From: a virus
Strand: one strand, 5' to 3'
IMG/VR virus record: IMGVR_UViG_3300010885_004570
Location: 1 to 26,700 of that record
DNA length: 26,700 nucleotides
The translations under genes and the position numbers were made by a program. Positions 5,703-12,759 of the stretch are shown piece after piece (position 1 is the first letter of the stretch; every line of letters starts with the position of its first letter). Below the pieces are notes generated by a model that worked only from the letters and a program-made list of their open reading frames with translations, had not been told where the DNA came from and made no database searches.

Positions 5703-7559
5703 TTATACAATTTCACATGCACCACCTGCACAAGCTGCTTCTCCTTTAAGGTCTGTTGCATCTTCTAACTCAACTACTTGACTCAAGTCAATACCCTTCA
5801 AAGATTTCATCATGTCGTTGTAAACCTCTTCTGTAATATCTTCAAAGGGAGCTTGGATATAAGTACCTCCATTATATGGTAATACGCTTAATCCATTATA
5901 GTGCTTTCTGTTTTCCCACATCCATTCACCAGCCATATCCCATTCGTCATCTCTTAGTGATACTGTTGCAGATACATTGTGTGTGTTGTTTCCTGATCTG
6001 TGACCAGGCTTCACCCACTCCATATGCACCTTCTTGATTCGATCTAGTAACTCAAATGGTGATTCTGTTCTCAAGATTGCTCCTTGTGGTGCCTTTTGTG
6101 GTATAGAAATTACTGCTGTATCGTGTGGACGGAAGTATTCATCTTCTACTAACTCAGGGTGATTGATTGCTAAGTAGCTGTATATAGCTTCGTTCTTTCC
6201 AACTCGGATTCGACGTACATAGAAGTCGTTATGCCATGCATGGATTCCTGAAGAAGTACCTAATGTTAGAGATGTTGTTCCAGCTGGTTTAACAGTAGTC
6301 GTTCTAGCAGACTTGTTAATTCCTATGATAGCTGCTACTCTTTCGTTCTCAGCATTAACAACTTTTGCAGCTGCTTTCATGTCATAACCTAATACTGTAC
6401 CTGATCCGATACCAGTCATTGAAATTCCAATCAATGCATCTTTCTCAGTTGTACGTTTCCATACATCACGTAGGTAGTGGAAGTTAGTGTATCCTGCTTG
6501 TAGTGTTCCAATAAACGAAGCTACACGTACTCGGTTTTCAAAGTCTTCTTGAGATTCAAGATCCGATACATTTACTTCACATAAGTTGCAGAATTGGAAT
6601 GGACGTAGTGCAATCTCGCAACATGGGTTAGTTCCCCAATCTTTATCATTTGTAAGATAAATTCCTGGCTCTCCTGCTCCCGATAACTCAACACGCTTCC
6701 AAAGATCCATAAAGAACTCCTTTGTTAGTTTGTGTCTCATCAATGCAGCTGAATTGTTAGCACGACCTCTTTGCGGATTAGTTTCCCACCAGTTTCCTGA
6801 CTTACAAGAAATCATATCTTGGTCATCAGCACTAAAGAGGCTAATGAGAGCTGCTCTGCGGATACCACCGGCCAATACAGCATCTGCAATATGACATACC
6901 ATGTCGTGTACTTCAATTGGTGATAGCTTGTCTCCATTTTCTTTTCCATCTAAAATTCCTTGTAATTTCATCAAACACTCTTTTAGCGGTTGAGGTCCTG
7001 GAGCTTTACCTCCAGATGTAACTAGTCTTGCACCCTTTGCACGAATATCTGAAAAGTCAAAGTTATAAGAAGACCCACCAGTAAAGTGAGATTTGACTAA
7101 AAGCTTAACTGCATCAGCCCATCCTTCAATTGAATCTGCTATTAAGTAACGACGCTTTCTGTTTGGATTTGGTTTTCTAATTTCTGGTAGACTATCTACA
7201 TGGTGCTGTTGTACTGAGTAACCTACCCCTGTTCCTCCTAAGAGTAAGAACATTGCTTCACCAAAAGCACGAACATCGTCGATTGGTAAATAAGCACAGT
7301 TATAGATTCTGTTTGGTGAGATCTCGATTGGCTTACCTGCGAACTGCATAGATCGCATAGATGGTAAAATCTTTTTGTTTAAAACATACTCGTAAGCTTT
7401 TTCAATCTCTTCAGCGAGTATCGGGTACTTCTTGATATGCATATTCTTGTTACGCGTTACTAGCTCGTGCCAGGTTTCGCGTCTTTGCAATTCAGGATGG
7501 TACTTAGCATACTTCATGAAGACAGTGATATCGCTTAGGATTTCATTCGAAAGTGTCAT
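5703..7559 (-). CDS. nrdJ: adenosylcobalamin-dependent (class II) ribonucleotide reductase, monomeric type
   Basis: Reduces ribonucleotides to deoxyribonucleotides for phage DNA synthesis. The active-site triad N311-P-C313-C-E315 (thiyl-radical Cys flanked by Asn and Glu) is present. C324 lies 11 residues later and C88 (YNCAYLP) is the other redox-pair member. This is the spacing known from the Lactobacillus leichmannii enzyme (C408/C419/C119). The C-terminal shuttle pair C610-AGGA-C615 is present too. Other family blocks are LLLGGTGVGYSVQ (105-117), TSGGKAPGPQPL, GGIRRAALIS and KPAGTTSLTLGTSSG. At 618 residues it is shorter than the bacterial monomeric enzyme (about 740 aa). Activity needs coenzyme B12 from the host and no oxygen-dependent subunit. 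A 62-nt gap with a TATTTATA site precedes it, so it may have its own promoter. Confidence 0.95.
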   Translation of the reverse strand: MTLSNEILSDITVFMKYAKYHPELQRRETWHELVTRNKNMHIKKYPILAEEIEKAYEYVLNKKILPSMRSMQFAGKPIEISPNRIYNCAYLPIDDVRAFGEAMFLLLGGTGVGYSVQQHHVDSLPEIRKPNPNRKRRYLIADSIEGWADAVKLLVKSHFTGGSSYNFDFSDIRAKGARLVTSGGKAPGPQPLKECLMKLQGILDGKENGDKLSPIEVHDMVCHIADAVLAGGIRRAALISLFSADDQDMISCKSGNWWETNPQRGRANNSAALMRHKLTKEFFMDLWKRVELSGAGEPGIYLTNDKDWGTNPCCEIALRPFQFCNLCEVNVSDLESQEDFENRVRVASFIGTLQAGYTNFHYLRDVWKRTTEKDALIGISMTGIGSGTVLGYDMKAAAKVVNAENERVAAIIGINKSARTTTVKPAGTTSLTLGTSSGIHAWHNDFYVRRIRVGKNEAIYSYLAINHPELVEDEYFRPHDTAVISIPQKAPQGAILRTESPFELLDRIKKVHMEWVKPGHRSGNNTHNVSATVSLRDDEWDMAGEWMWENRKHYNGLSVLPYNGGTYIQAPFEDITEEVYNDMMKSLKGIDLSQVVELEDATDLKGEAACAGGACEIV

Positions 7560-7597
7560 TGTAGATTAATTTTTAAATTTATAATTGGGGGTGTAGA

Positions 7598-7605
7598 TAT
7601 AAATA
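7598..7605 (-). promoter_or_regulatory. TATTTATA motif, candidate promoter of the RNR gene
   Basis: The coding strand reads AAAC-TATTTATA-TCTA, 38 nt before the RNR start, in the 62-nt gap after the helicase gene. This spacing suits a real promoter with a leader of about 30 nt. No hairpin terminator is visible in the gap. Confidence 0.5.
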
Positions 7606-7621
7606 GTTTCCATCATTGCTT

Positions 7622-8992
7622 TTACTTTGAAAAACTGTTCAATTCTGAAAATTTATTTGCTAAGGCTTTCCTGACTACCTCCGAGTCATTCTGCATCAAA
7701 CCTTTTGCTTCTTTTCCTAGGACTGTATTTTCAGCATATATGTCTATCTTTGATACTGACATATTCATCTTGCTTGGAAAAGTCAATCCATCTGGCCCAA
7801 AGCGATTTTTAATAACGTGCCACCTTCCAGTTCCACTTATCTTATCTGCCACCTTTCGTGACAACGATACAACAAAGTCAGCTACCATCACCTTTGAGTA
7901 AGATTCTGCAATCTTATCTGCTTCAATGATGTCTTCTTCCAATGCTGATCTATTTGCTTGAGATGCTGTATAGATTGGAATCTGATATGTTCCAGCCATT
8001 CCTCTCAAGTCTTCGTAAATGTTTCCCAACATGATGTCATTACGAACTGCACCTTTTGAAGTTGAATCTCTTAGTAGATCGGCGTAATCGACTATTACTA
8101 GATCTGGTTTGAATCCTTGCATAGCACACTTATCTAAGTGAGCAGCAAGCATTGTTACAGTAGCTGTCTTAGTTGGATAATACTTTATGATCAATCGACC
8201 TTTAAGTTTCTCTAGCTTTTCGATTACCTCTTCTTGATGAAACTTCAAGTCTTGAGATGGTATTCCAGTATAGTGAGAGTCAAATCTAGCTCCTACATAG
8301 GTTTCAGATAATTCTAAACTATAGTAGATTACATTCATTCCAGCCTTCACTGCACCTGCTGCTATATTAACTAATGCCATAGATTTGCCAATACCGGCTG
8401 GAGCTACAAAGACTCCCATCTCACCACTACCTAAACCACCATCCATGATCTCATTAATAACATCCCATGGTGTTGGAATTGTGTTACGCTTATTTTCTAC
8501 AAATCGAGCTGCTATATCTTCCAAGTACTCATGACCAACATTTCTATCTGATCCAGCCTTCATAGCTTCATCAATAGCTGTCTTAATGTCATCATATCTT
8601 CCAACTTGCAGCAACTGTACTGATTCTAGAATTGCAGCTTTGATCTTTTGATTCTTACAGAACTCTAGTGTTCTATCTTTTGTGAAATCTAAATCTGTTG
8701 AGTCTGTGTACCTAATAACCTCTTTAAGGTTTTCAACTACAGTAGTCTTTAGCAGATCCACATCTACCTCATCCAGATACACCTTTAATGCTTCTAGGGT
8801 TGGTGGGCATTTGTATTGCGAGAAGTACTTTAAAACAGTAGTAGTAATCCACTGAGCTGACTCAGATGAAAAATATTTAGGATCAATTATATCGTGAATC
8901 TGTGACAGAAAAGTTCTATCCTTTATTAGCACAGCTAACACTTTATTTTGAAACCCAGTACCGTAAAACTGTAATGTATCTTGTTCTTGCAT
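7622..8992 (-). CDS. replicative DNA helicase, DnaB/T4 gp41 type
   Basis: The C-terminal RecA-like motor carries Walker A APAGIGKS (197-204), a conserved SLELSE block (225-230) and Walker B VIVDYADLL (299-307). YTASQANRS follows (about 340-350, motif H3/sensor-like), and the terminal part contains the typical GRWHVIKNRFGPDG arginine-finger region. The N-terminal about 150 residues are helical, as in DnaB/gp41 N-domains that stack into the hexamer ring and contact primase. It unwinds the fork 5'-3' ahead of the polymerase. The length (456 aa) is normal for the family. It sits directly downstream of the FEN nuclease gene (23-nt gap) within a replication operon. No primase is visible in the window. 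Confidence 0.92.
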   Translation of the reverse strand: MQEQDTLQFYGTGFQNKVLAVLIKDRTFLSQIHDIIDPKYFSSESAQWITTTVLKYFSQYKCPPTLEALKVYLDEVDVDLLKTTVVENLKEVIRYTDSTDLDFTKDRTLEFCKNQKIKAAILESVQLLQVGRYDDIKTAIDEAMKAGSDRNVGHEYLEDIAARFVENKRNTIPTPWDVINEIMDGGLGSGEMGVFVAPAGIGKSMALVNIAAGAVKAGMNVIYYSLELSETYVGARFDSHYTGIPSQDLKFHQEEVIEKLEKLKGRLIIKYYPTKTATVTMLAAHLDKCAMQGFKPDLVIVDYADLLRDSTSKGAVRNDIMLGNIYEDLRGMAGTYQIPIYTASQANRSALEEDIIEADKIAESYSKVMVADFVVSLSRKVADKISGTGRWHVIKNRFGPDGLTFPSKMNMSVSKIDIYAENTVLGKEAKGLMQNDSEVVRKALANKFSELNSFSK

Positions 8993-9015
8993 ATGTATAA
9001 CTTACTACTTTTAAT

Positions 9016-10068
9016 TCAATCTTGCAAGGTAAATTGGTCTAACTTTTGAGTTATTTCTTTAAGCCACATTTCAACATTGCGGATTGCGTTTGTTATGCCA
9101 TCCTCAATCATCATTGTATGGAATTTCATTTTTGCTAATTTATCTACCTTTGTCTGTAGGTTGTCAATAATTCGCAGTTTTGTATGTCCTGGAATCCCAC
9201 TATCCGATAACTGCATGATTTGATGAAACAATCTGATATCTGCTTCCGCCTCCACTACTCTAGCATAAAGCTTTGACTTAGGATTATTTGCATATAACTC
9301 TTTTGCATACTCAACAAACTCATCAACACTTAATATGTCAGAGCCATTCATCTTAGGGAACTTGCTAACAATTGTTTTAGCTCCTAGTCCTGGTACTCCT
9401 GGAATATTATCACTATCATCTCCGATTAGTGCACGAAACAGAGCAAAGTTCTTAGGCATGATGCCGTATTGATTATACACGTCATCTGTATAGTACAATT
9501 GCTTTTTTGTTGGACTCCAAATGTGAATACGCTCATCAACTAGTTGTAAGAAATCCTTGTCTGAGGACATTATAAATACTTGAGAGTTTCTTTCCTTCAA
9601 GTAGTCTTCCCCAATATAAGCTATGACGTCATCAGCCTCAACTCCATCTGAAACGATTACATTCATAGGTAAGACTTCTAGATACTCAATAAGCCTTATC
9701 AGCTGTTGAAGTTGGTTATCTTCTTTATCTACAGTCTCTGCTCGATTCAATCTTATCTTGAATTTTCGATTTGCCTTGTACTCTGGATAAAGTGCTTTAC
9801 GCTTTGCAGAACCATCCTTACCATCAAACACCACAACAACTCGTGTTGGATTGATTGACTTGATTGCATGGCCTACACTAAGCAGAAATCCCGATAGACC
9901 TCCTACGTGTTCACCATTAACATTTGTTGTTGGACTTGCTGCATATGCTCTAATGAATGTGTTGAGACCATCAACAACTAATACTCGAGAATTCTTTGTA
10001 TCGTTGTTGACTGTCTCTTCACCTCTAAGTTTAACTTCATTAAAGTATGCGAGATACTTTTTGTTCAT
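9016..10068 (-). CDS. 5'-3' exonuclease / flap endonuclease (T4 RNase H-like)
   Basis: A classic FEN-family protein. It has VVDGLNTF (D33), VVVFDGK (D82), the basic arch with R-x-x-LYPEYKANR (90-101) and VEADDVI (E144, D146, D147). SSDKDFLQL (D170, D172) and the helix-3-turn-helix metal site GDDSDNIPGVPGLGAKT (216-232) follow. All expected acidic metal ligands are present, so it should be active. The family removes RNA primers and 5' flaps on the lagging strand; in T4 this job belongs to RNase H (rnh). The length (350 aa) is normal. Two early Met exist, and the start at 10068, 4 nt after the recombinase stop, best fits the compact spacing. It is part of the gp32-recombinase-FEN-helicase operon. 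Confidence 0.93.
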   Translation of the reverse strand: MNKKYLAYFNEVKLRGEETVNNDTKNSRVLVVDGLNTFIRAYAASPTTNVNGEHVGGLSGFLLSVGHAIKSINPTRVVVVFDGKDGSAKRKALYPEYKANRKFKIRLNRAETVDKEDNQLQQLIRLIEYLEVLPMNVIVSDGVEADDVIAYIGEDYLKERNSQVFIMSSDKDFLQLVDERIHIWSPTKKQLYYTDDVYNQYGIMPKNFALFRALIGDDSDNIPGVPGLGAKTIVSKFPKMNGSDILSVDEFVEYAKELYANNPKSKLYARVVEAEADIRLFHQIMQLSDSGIPGHTKLRIIDNLQTKVDKLAKMKFHTMMIEDGITNAIRNVEMWLKEITQKLDQFTLQD

Positions 10069-10072
10069 AACT

Positions 10073-11218
10073 TTAGTCTTCTAATTCTCCTTCATCTACT
10101 GAAACGTCATCCGGATCAATCATTGCTTGATCTTTGTACTTCATAACGTAGATGTCACAGACTTTTTTGTAACAATATTGTTTTAAATCTGCATCACCGT
10201 CTAACATGCCTTTCCACTGTTTTGACATGAATCGTGTCTCTTCACCAGTCTCTTCGTTAACCAAAGTGTAGTATGCACCTGATGAAGATATCATTCCGTG
10301 ATCTTTCATCATTGACAACCAACTGTTATAGTCATCGATTCCTGAATTAAAGTAGATATCAAAGGTTGCTTTTTTGAATGGAGGACCCATACGATTCTTG
10401 ATTACTTGAGCTTCTGTTTGTACTCCAATAATCTTCTCAGTCTTACCTGATCCACTTTTCAATTTACCAACTCCTTTTAATCTAATTCGACAGCTTGCAT
10501 GGAAACCTAAAGCTTTACCACCTGATGTTGTGTATTTGTCTCCAAACATTACTCCCATCTTTTCACGTAACTGTGATGTACATAAAAGTAGTACTCTCTG
10601 CTTTGCAATGATGTTTGTAATCTTACGCATTGCTTTTGACATTAAGATAGCTTTTGTAGTTGCCCAACCATCTTTCTCATAGTCAGCATCTTGCTCAACC
10701 TTAGTTGTAGCTGCTGAAACTGAATCGATTGCTATTGTTACTAGTCTATCTTTTGAGCTCTTGCGTACCGTTTCTATAATACTCTCAACTGCTTCAAATG
10801 CATCTTCAATTGTTTCCAAAGGAACATAAAGCATATTCTTTACATCAACTCCAACAGCTATTAGAAACTCCTCACTTAAAGCATTCTCTGTATCGATGTA
10901 GACTGCAAGCCCACCTTTCTTTTGAGTATTTGCTAATGTGTGAGCTACTATTAAACTCTTTCCTGATGCCTCCATTCCCTGCAACTCTACAATTCGACCT
11001 ACTGGAAAACCTCCGTCAGGTCTATTAGAGATTGCCAAGTCTAACAGAGATGAGCCGGTTCCGACCCACTCTGTTAAATCTGTAGGAGTTTCTTCAGCTC
11101 CACTTAAGAAATGGGCAGCCTTGAAGTCCTTAAACTTTTTGTTGAGACTATCCGCCAGCGCTGAAGCTAGTTCGTCCCTTCCCGATATCTCATCGGGTGT
11201 CTTCATAGACTTTGCCAT
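10073..11218 (-). CDS. uvsX: RecA/UvsX-type recombinase
   Basis: ATP-dependent strand-exchange protein for recombination and recombination-driven replication. Walker A is G81-MEASGK87-S, Walker B is in VTIAIDSVSA (160-169), and an E-N-A block (DTENAL) follows strand 3. The L2 region reads TSQLREKMGVMFGDKYTTSGGKALGFHAS (about 214-242), closer to bacterial RecA (NQxREKxGVMFGxPxTTxGGxALxFYAS) than to T4 UvsX. The C-terminus is acidic (DPDDVSVDEGELED), like the regulatory tail of RecA. It starts 5 nt after the gp32-like gene, consistent with the functional partnership of recombinase and single-strand binding protein. No UvsY-like mediator is recognised in the window. Confidence 0.93.
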   Translation of the reverse strand: MAKSMKTPDEISGRDELASALADSLNKKFKDFKAAHFLSGAEETPTDLTEWVGTGSSLLDLAISNRPDGGFPVGRIVELQGMEASGKSLIVAHTLANTQKKGGLAVYIDTENALSEEFLIAVGVDVKNMLYVPLETIEDAFEAVESIIETVRKSSKDRLVTIAIDSVSAATTKVEQDADYEKDGWATTKAILMSKAMRKITNIIAKQRVLLLCTSQLREKMGVMFGDKYTTSGGKALGFHASCRIRLKGVGKLKSGSGKTEKIIGVQTEAQVIKNRMGPPFKKATFDIYFNSGIDDYNSWLSMMKDHGMISSSGAYYTLVNEETGEETRFMSKQWKGMLDGDADLKQYCYKKVCDIYVMKYKDQAMIDPDDVSVDEGELED

Positions 11219-11223
11219 AACTC

Positions 11224-11958
11224 TTAGGTATTAAATAATGAATCGAATGCTGAAGAAATATCGTCCGTTCCAGTTGCTGTTGTAGCTCCTGAGATTGGCT
11301 TAGTTGCAGGTTTAGTGCCTTGAGCGTCTGCATCAGATGATGGATCTAACCACTTACCTAAAACTTCTGTCATCTCCTCATAAGTTGGTTCTGTGAACAA
11401 CTCAGTGATTTGTTTTTGATTTGATACAATCATCTCTGCTACATCTTTCTCAGTTGTAGCTGGAGTTGTATTTGGTTTAACACGCACTGTGAAAGATGGA
11501 AAAGCTCCTTCTTTTTCCGCAGCAGTGTGCTCTACTGTAACGTCACGACCATTCATTAAGTCTGTAATATCTCCGTAATCAGGATCAGAAATTAATGATA
11601 ATAACTCAGTGTATATTTGTTTTCCAAAAGACCAAAACTTAACTCCTTCATGTTCAGAACCACGTACGATAACTGGTGCATATACTCGGAACTTTGGTTC
11701 AATTTTCTTTCCTAATTTCCAATCATCTTTATCTCCAGATTTTTTTAATTTTTCTGCAAACTCAACTACTGGGTCAGGACGTCCGAAAGAGATTGGGGAT
11801 ACCATTGTACGTTTTCCAATTTCGTAATGAAAGTACAATTCCAAGAAAGGATTGTTTTTGTCGAATGCGTAGGGTACGATACGTACTTGAGATTTTCCTA
11901 CTGGTGGTTTCCACATGAACTCACTTGCCTTTGTTCCGCCACCGGATGTTTGTTGCAT
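11224..11958 (-). CDS. gp32: single-stranded DNA-binding protein, T4 gp32-like
   Basis: The core contains SEFMWKPPVGKSQVRIVPYAFDKNNPFLELYFHYEIGKRTMVSP, then AEKLKKSGDKDDWKLGKKIEPKFRVYAPVIV and GVKFWSFGKQIYTELLSLI. These resemble the OB-fold core of marine gp32 proteins. The zinc-finger Cys/His set of T4 gp32 is absent. The low-complexity Thr/Ala linker and acidic/aromatic tail DDISSAFDSLFNT are typical C-terminal partner-binding features of single-strand binding proteins. The start given (MQQTSGGG) is probably not authentic. The +1-offset frame from 11999 encodes MAINLDAIKAKFNR, a plausible gp32 N-terminus. One added base near 11957-11963 would join the two. Neighbours are the recombinase downstream and a repeat-bearing A-rich leader upstream. 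Confidence 0.85.
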   Translation of the reverse strand: MQQTSGGGTKASEFMWKPPVGKSQVRIVPYAFDKNNPFLELYFHYEIGKRTMVSPISFGRPDPVVEFAEKLKKSGDKDDWKLGKKIEPKFRVYAPVIVRGSEHEGVKFWSFGKQIYTELLSLISDPDYGDITDLMNGRDVTVEHTAAEKEGAFPSFTVRVKPNTTPATTEKDVAEMIVSNQKQITELFTEPTYEEMTEVLGKWLDPSSDADAQGTKPATKPISGATTATGTDDISSAFDSLFNT

Positions 11959-11999
11959 CTGTTGAACTTTGCTTTGATCGCATCTAAATTGATTGCCAT
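11959..11999 (-). other. probable out-of-frame N-terminus of the gp32-like gene
   Basis: From the ATG at 11999 the sequence encodes MAINLDAIKAKFNR, then runs out of phase with the gp32 body. The offset is 41 nt between the two ATGs, i.e. one base missing for fusion. The N-terminal segment of gp32 is needed for cooperative binding in T4, so either a single-base sequence error or a real mutation is suspected. Confidence 0.55.
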
Positions 12000-12103
12000 A
12001 CTTACTTTGTTTTTATTTGTTTATTACTGACCTTACTGAGAAACTTTTCCTCTTCTTACTGGCCTTACTTAACTATACTGCTTTTTTTCTGATTTGGCAA
12101 CAC
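12000..12103 (-). promoter_or_regulatory. gp32 leader with paired 14-nt repeats and hairpin; candidate autoregulatory operator
   Basis: This is the longest gap before a gene in the replication block. Two near-identical 14-nt direct repeats (12056-12069 and 12024-12037, 13/14 matches; coding strand AGTAAGGCCAGTAA and AGTAAGGTCAGTAA) flank a small hairpin at 12038-12052 (GAGGAA-AAG-TTTCTC, one G-U pair). An A-rich unstructured stretch then runs to the ATG. T4 gp32 represses its own translation through a pseudoknot about 40-70 nt upstream plus an unstructured A/U-rich leader, so the layout is similar. Confidence 0.45.
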
Positions 12104-12484
12104 TTAACGTGAAAGCTCTTCTATTTTTATTGCTCTGCAATTATATTCACTGTCTGACAATAGAATCATGTCTTGGTAGTGGGTCCAATCTACTCTAAAG
12201 GTTTTATCCAAAACTCCATTGTTTAGACTTTGGATTAATGAGTTTAGAGCATTTATACTATAAAATGTATTTGTTTCTTTTTTTCTATTAATTGAGATTG
12301 TATCCTTCATTCGCTTGGTACTACCCTCAACGTTGTATATGCACACTACGTTGTTTGACTCTTCAACGTAAGAATAGCACTTGACATTGGATACTGCCTC
12401 TACTGTATAGGTTTTGTAAACTTCTCCTAAGCAGTGAGGTAATTTGTCAATATAGGTAAATGTGCAGAGTAGTTGTGGTCTCAT
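12104..12484 (-). CDS. conserved-looking hypothetical protein, 126 aa
   Basis: Function unknown. The C-terminal half reads INRKKETNTFYSINALNSLIQSLNNGVLDKTFRVDWTHYQDMILL. This looks like a compact alpha/beta domain with conserved-type charged and aromatic residues. The N-terminal half is rich in beta-strand residues and has four Cys scattered without CxxC pairing (C7, C18, C36, C48). It overlaps the last base of the 80-aa gene stop and is followed by the gp32 leader. Being placed between polymerase and gp32, it may be a replication accessory factor, but no motif supports a specific role. Confidence 0.68.
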   Translation of the reverse strand: MRPQLLCTFTYIDKLPHCLGEVYKTYTVEAVSNVKCYSYVEESNNVVCIYNVEGSTKRMKDTISINRKKETNTFYSINALNSLIQSLNNGVLDKTFRVDWTHYQDMILLSDSEYNCRAIKIEELSR

Positions 12485-12726
12485 TATTTCTTCTCAATCG
12501 CATCAATCTGCAGCTTTAATTTAGCAATCTCTCCATCCATTCCAGCTTTTTGCTTTTCTTTGTCTGCTTTCTGTGCCTGCAACTGAGCGACCTTTTGATC
12601 ATCTTGAGCATTAGCTGCTGATTCAGTTTCTTTTAAAGTTGATTTACGTTTAAATTTAACTTTCTTTTCACGTAGAATTGCTTCAATTTCTTCTCGTATA
12701 TAATCTTTAATAGACGCCCTCTTCAT
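12484..12726 (-). CDS. small coiled-coil protein, 80 aa
   Basis: Highly charged. Residues 1-30 are basic/amphipathic (MKRASIKDYIREEIEAILREKKVKFKRK). After an Ala/Asn-rich hinge, residues 45-80 form a Gln/Lys/Glu heptad-rich coiled coil ending LKLQIDAIEKK. No known domain. It is preceded by a TATTTATA site 16 nt upstream and shares its last base with the next gene start (coupled translation). The length and composition suggest a small structural or scaffolding-type protein, with no firm assignment. Confidence 0.65.
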   Translation of the reverse strand: MKRASIKDYIREEIEAILREKKVKFKRKSTLKETESAANAQDDQKVAQLQAQKADKEKQKAGMDGEIAKLKLQIDAIEKK

Positions 12727-12742
12727 AATGTATGTCTTTAGT

Positions 12743-12750
12743 TATAAATA
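12743..12750 (-). promoter_or_regulatory. TATTTATA motif, candidate phage promoter
   Basis: The coding strand reads TGAC-TATTTATA-ACTA, 16 nt before the ATG at 12726, in the 33-nt gap after the polymerase gene. It shares the upstream GAC/AAC context with the copies at 2085 and 7598. Confidence 0.5.
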
Positions 12751-12759
12751 GTCAGCAAA

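Noticed and set aside
9571-9578. Extra TATAAATA (plus) copy inside the FEN nuclease gene
   Set aside because: It lies in the middle of conserved coding sequence, far from any start codon, so it is probably a chance match and was not counted as a promoter.
11999-12103. tRNA gene or CRISPR array in the gp32 leader repeats
   Set aside because: Only two 14-nt repeats with an 18-nt gap and no cloverleaf; no tRNA-like or CRISPR structure was seen anywhere in the window.
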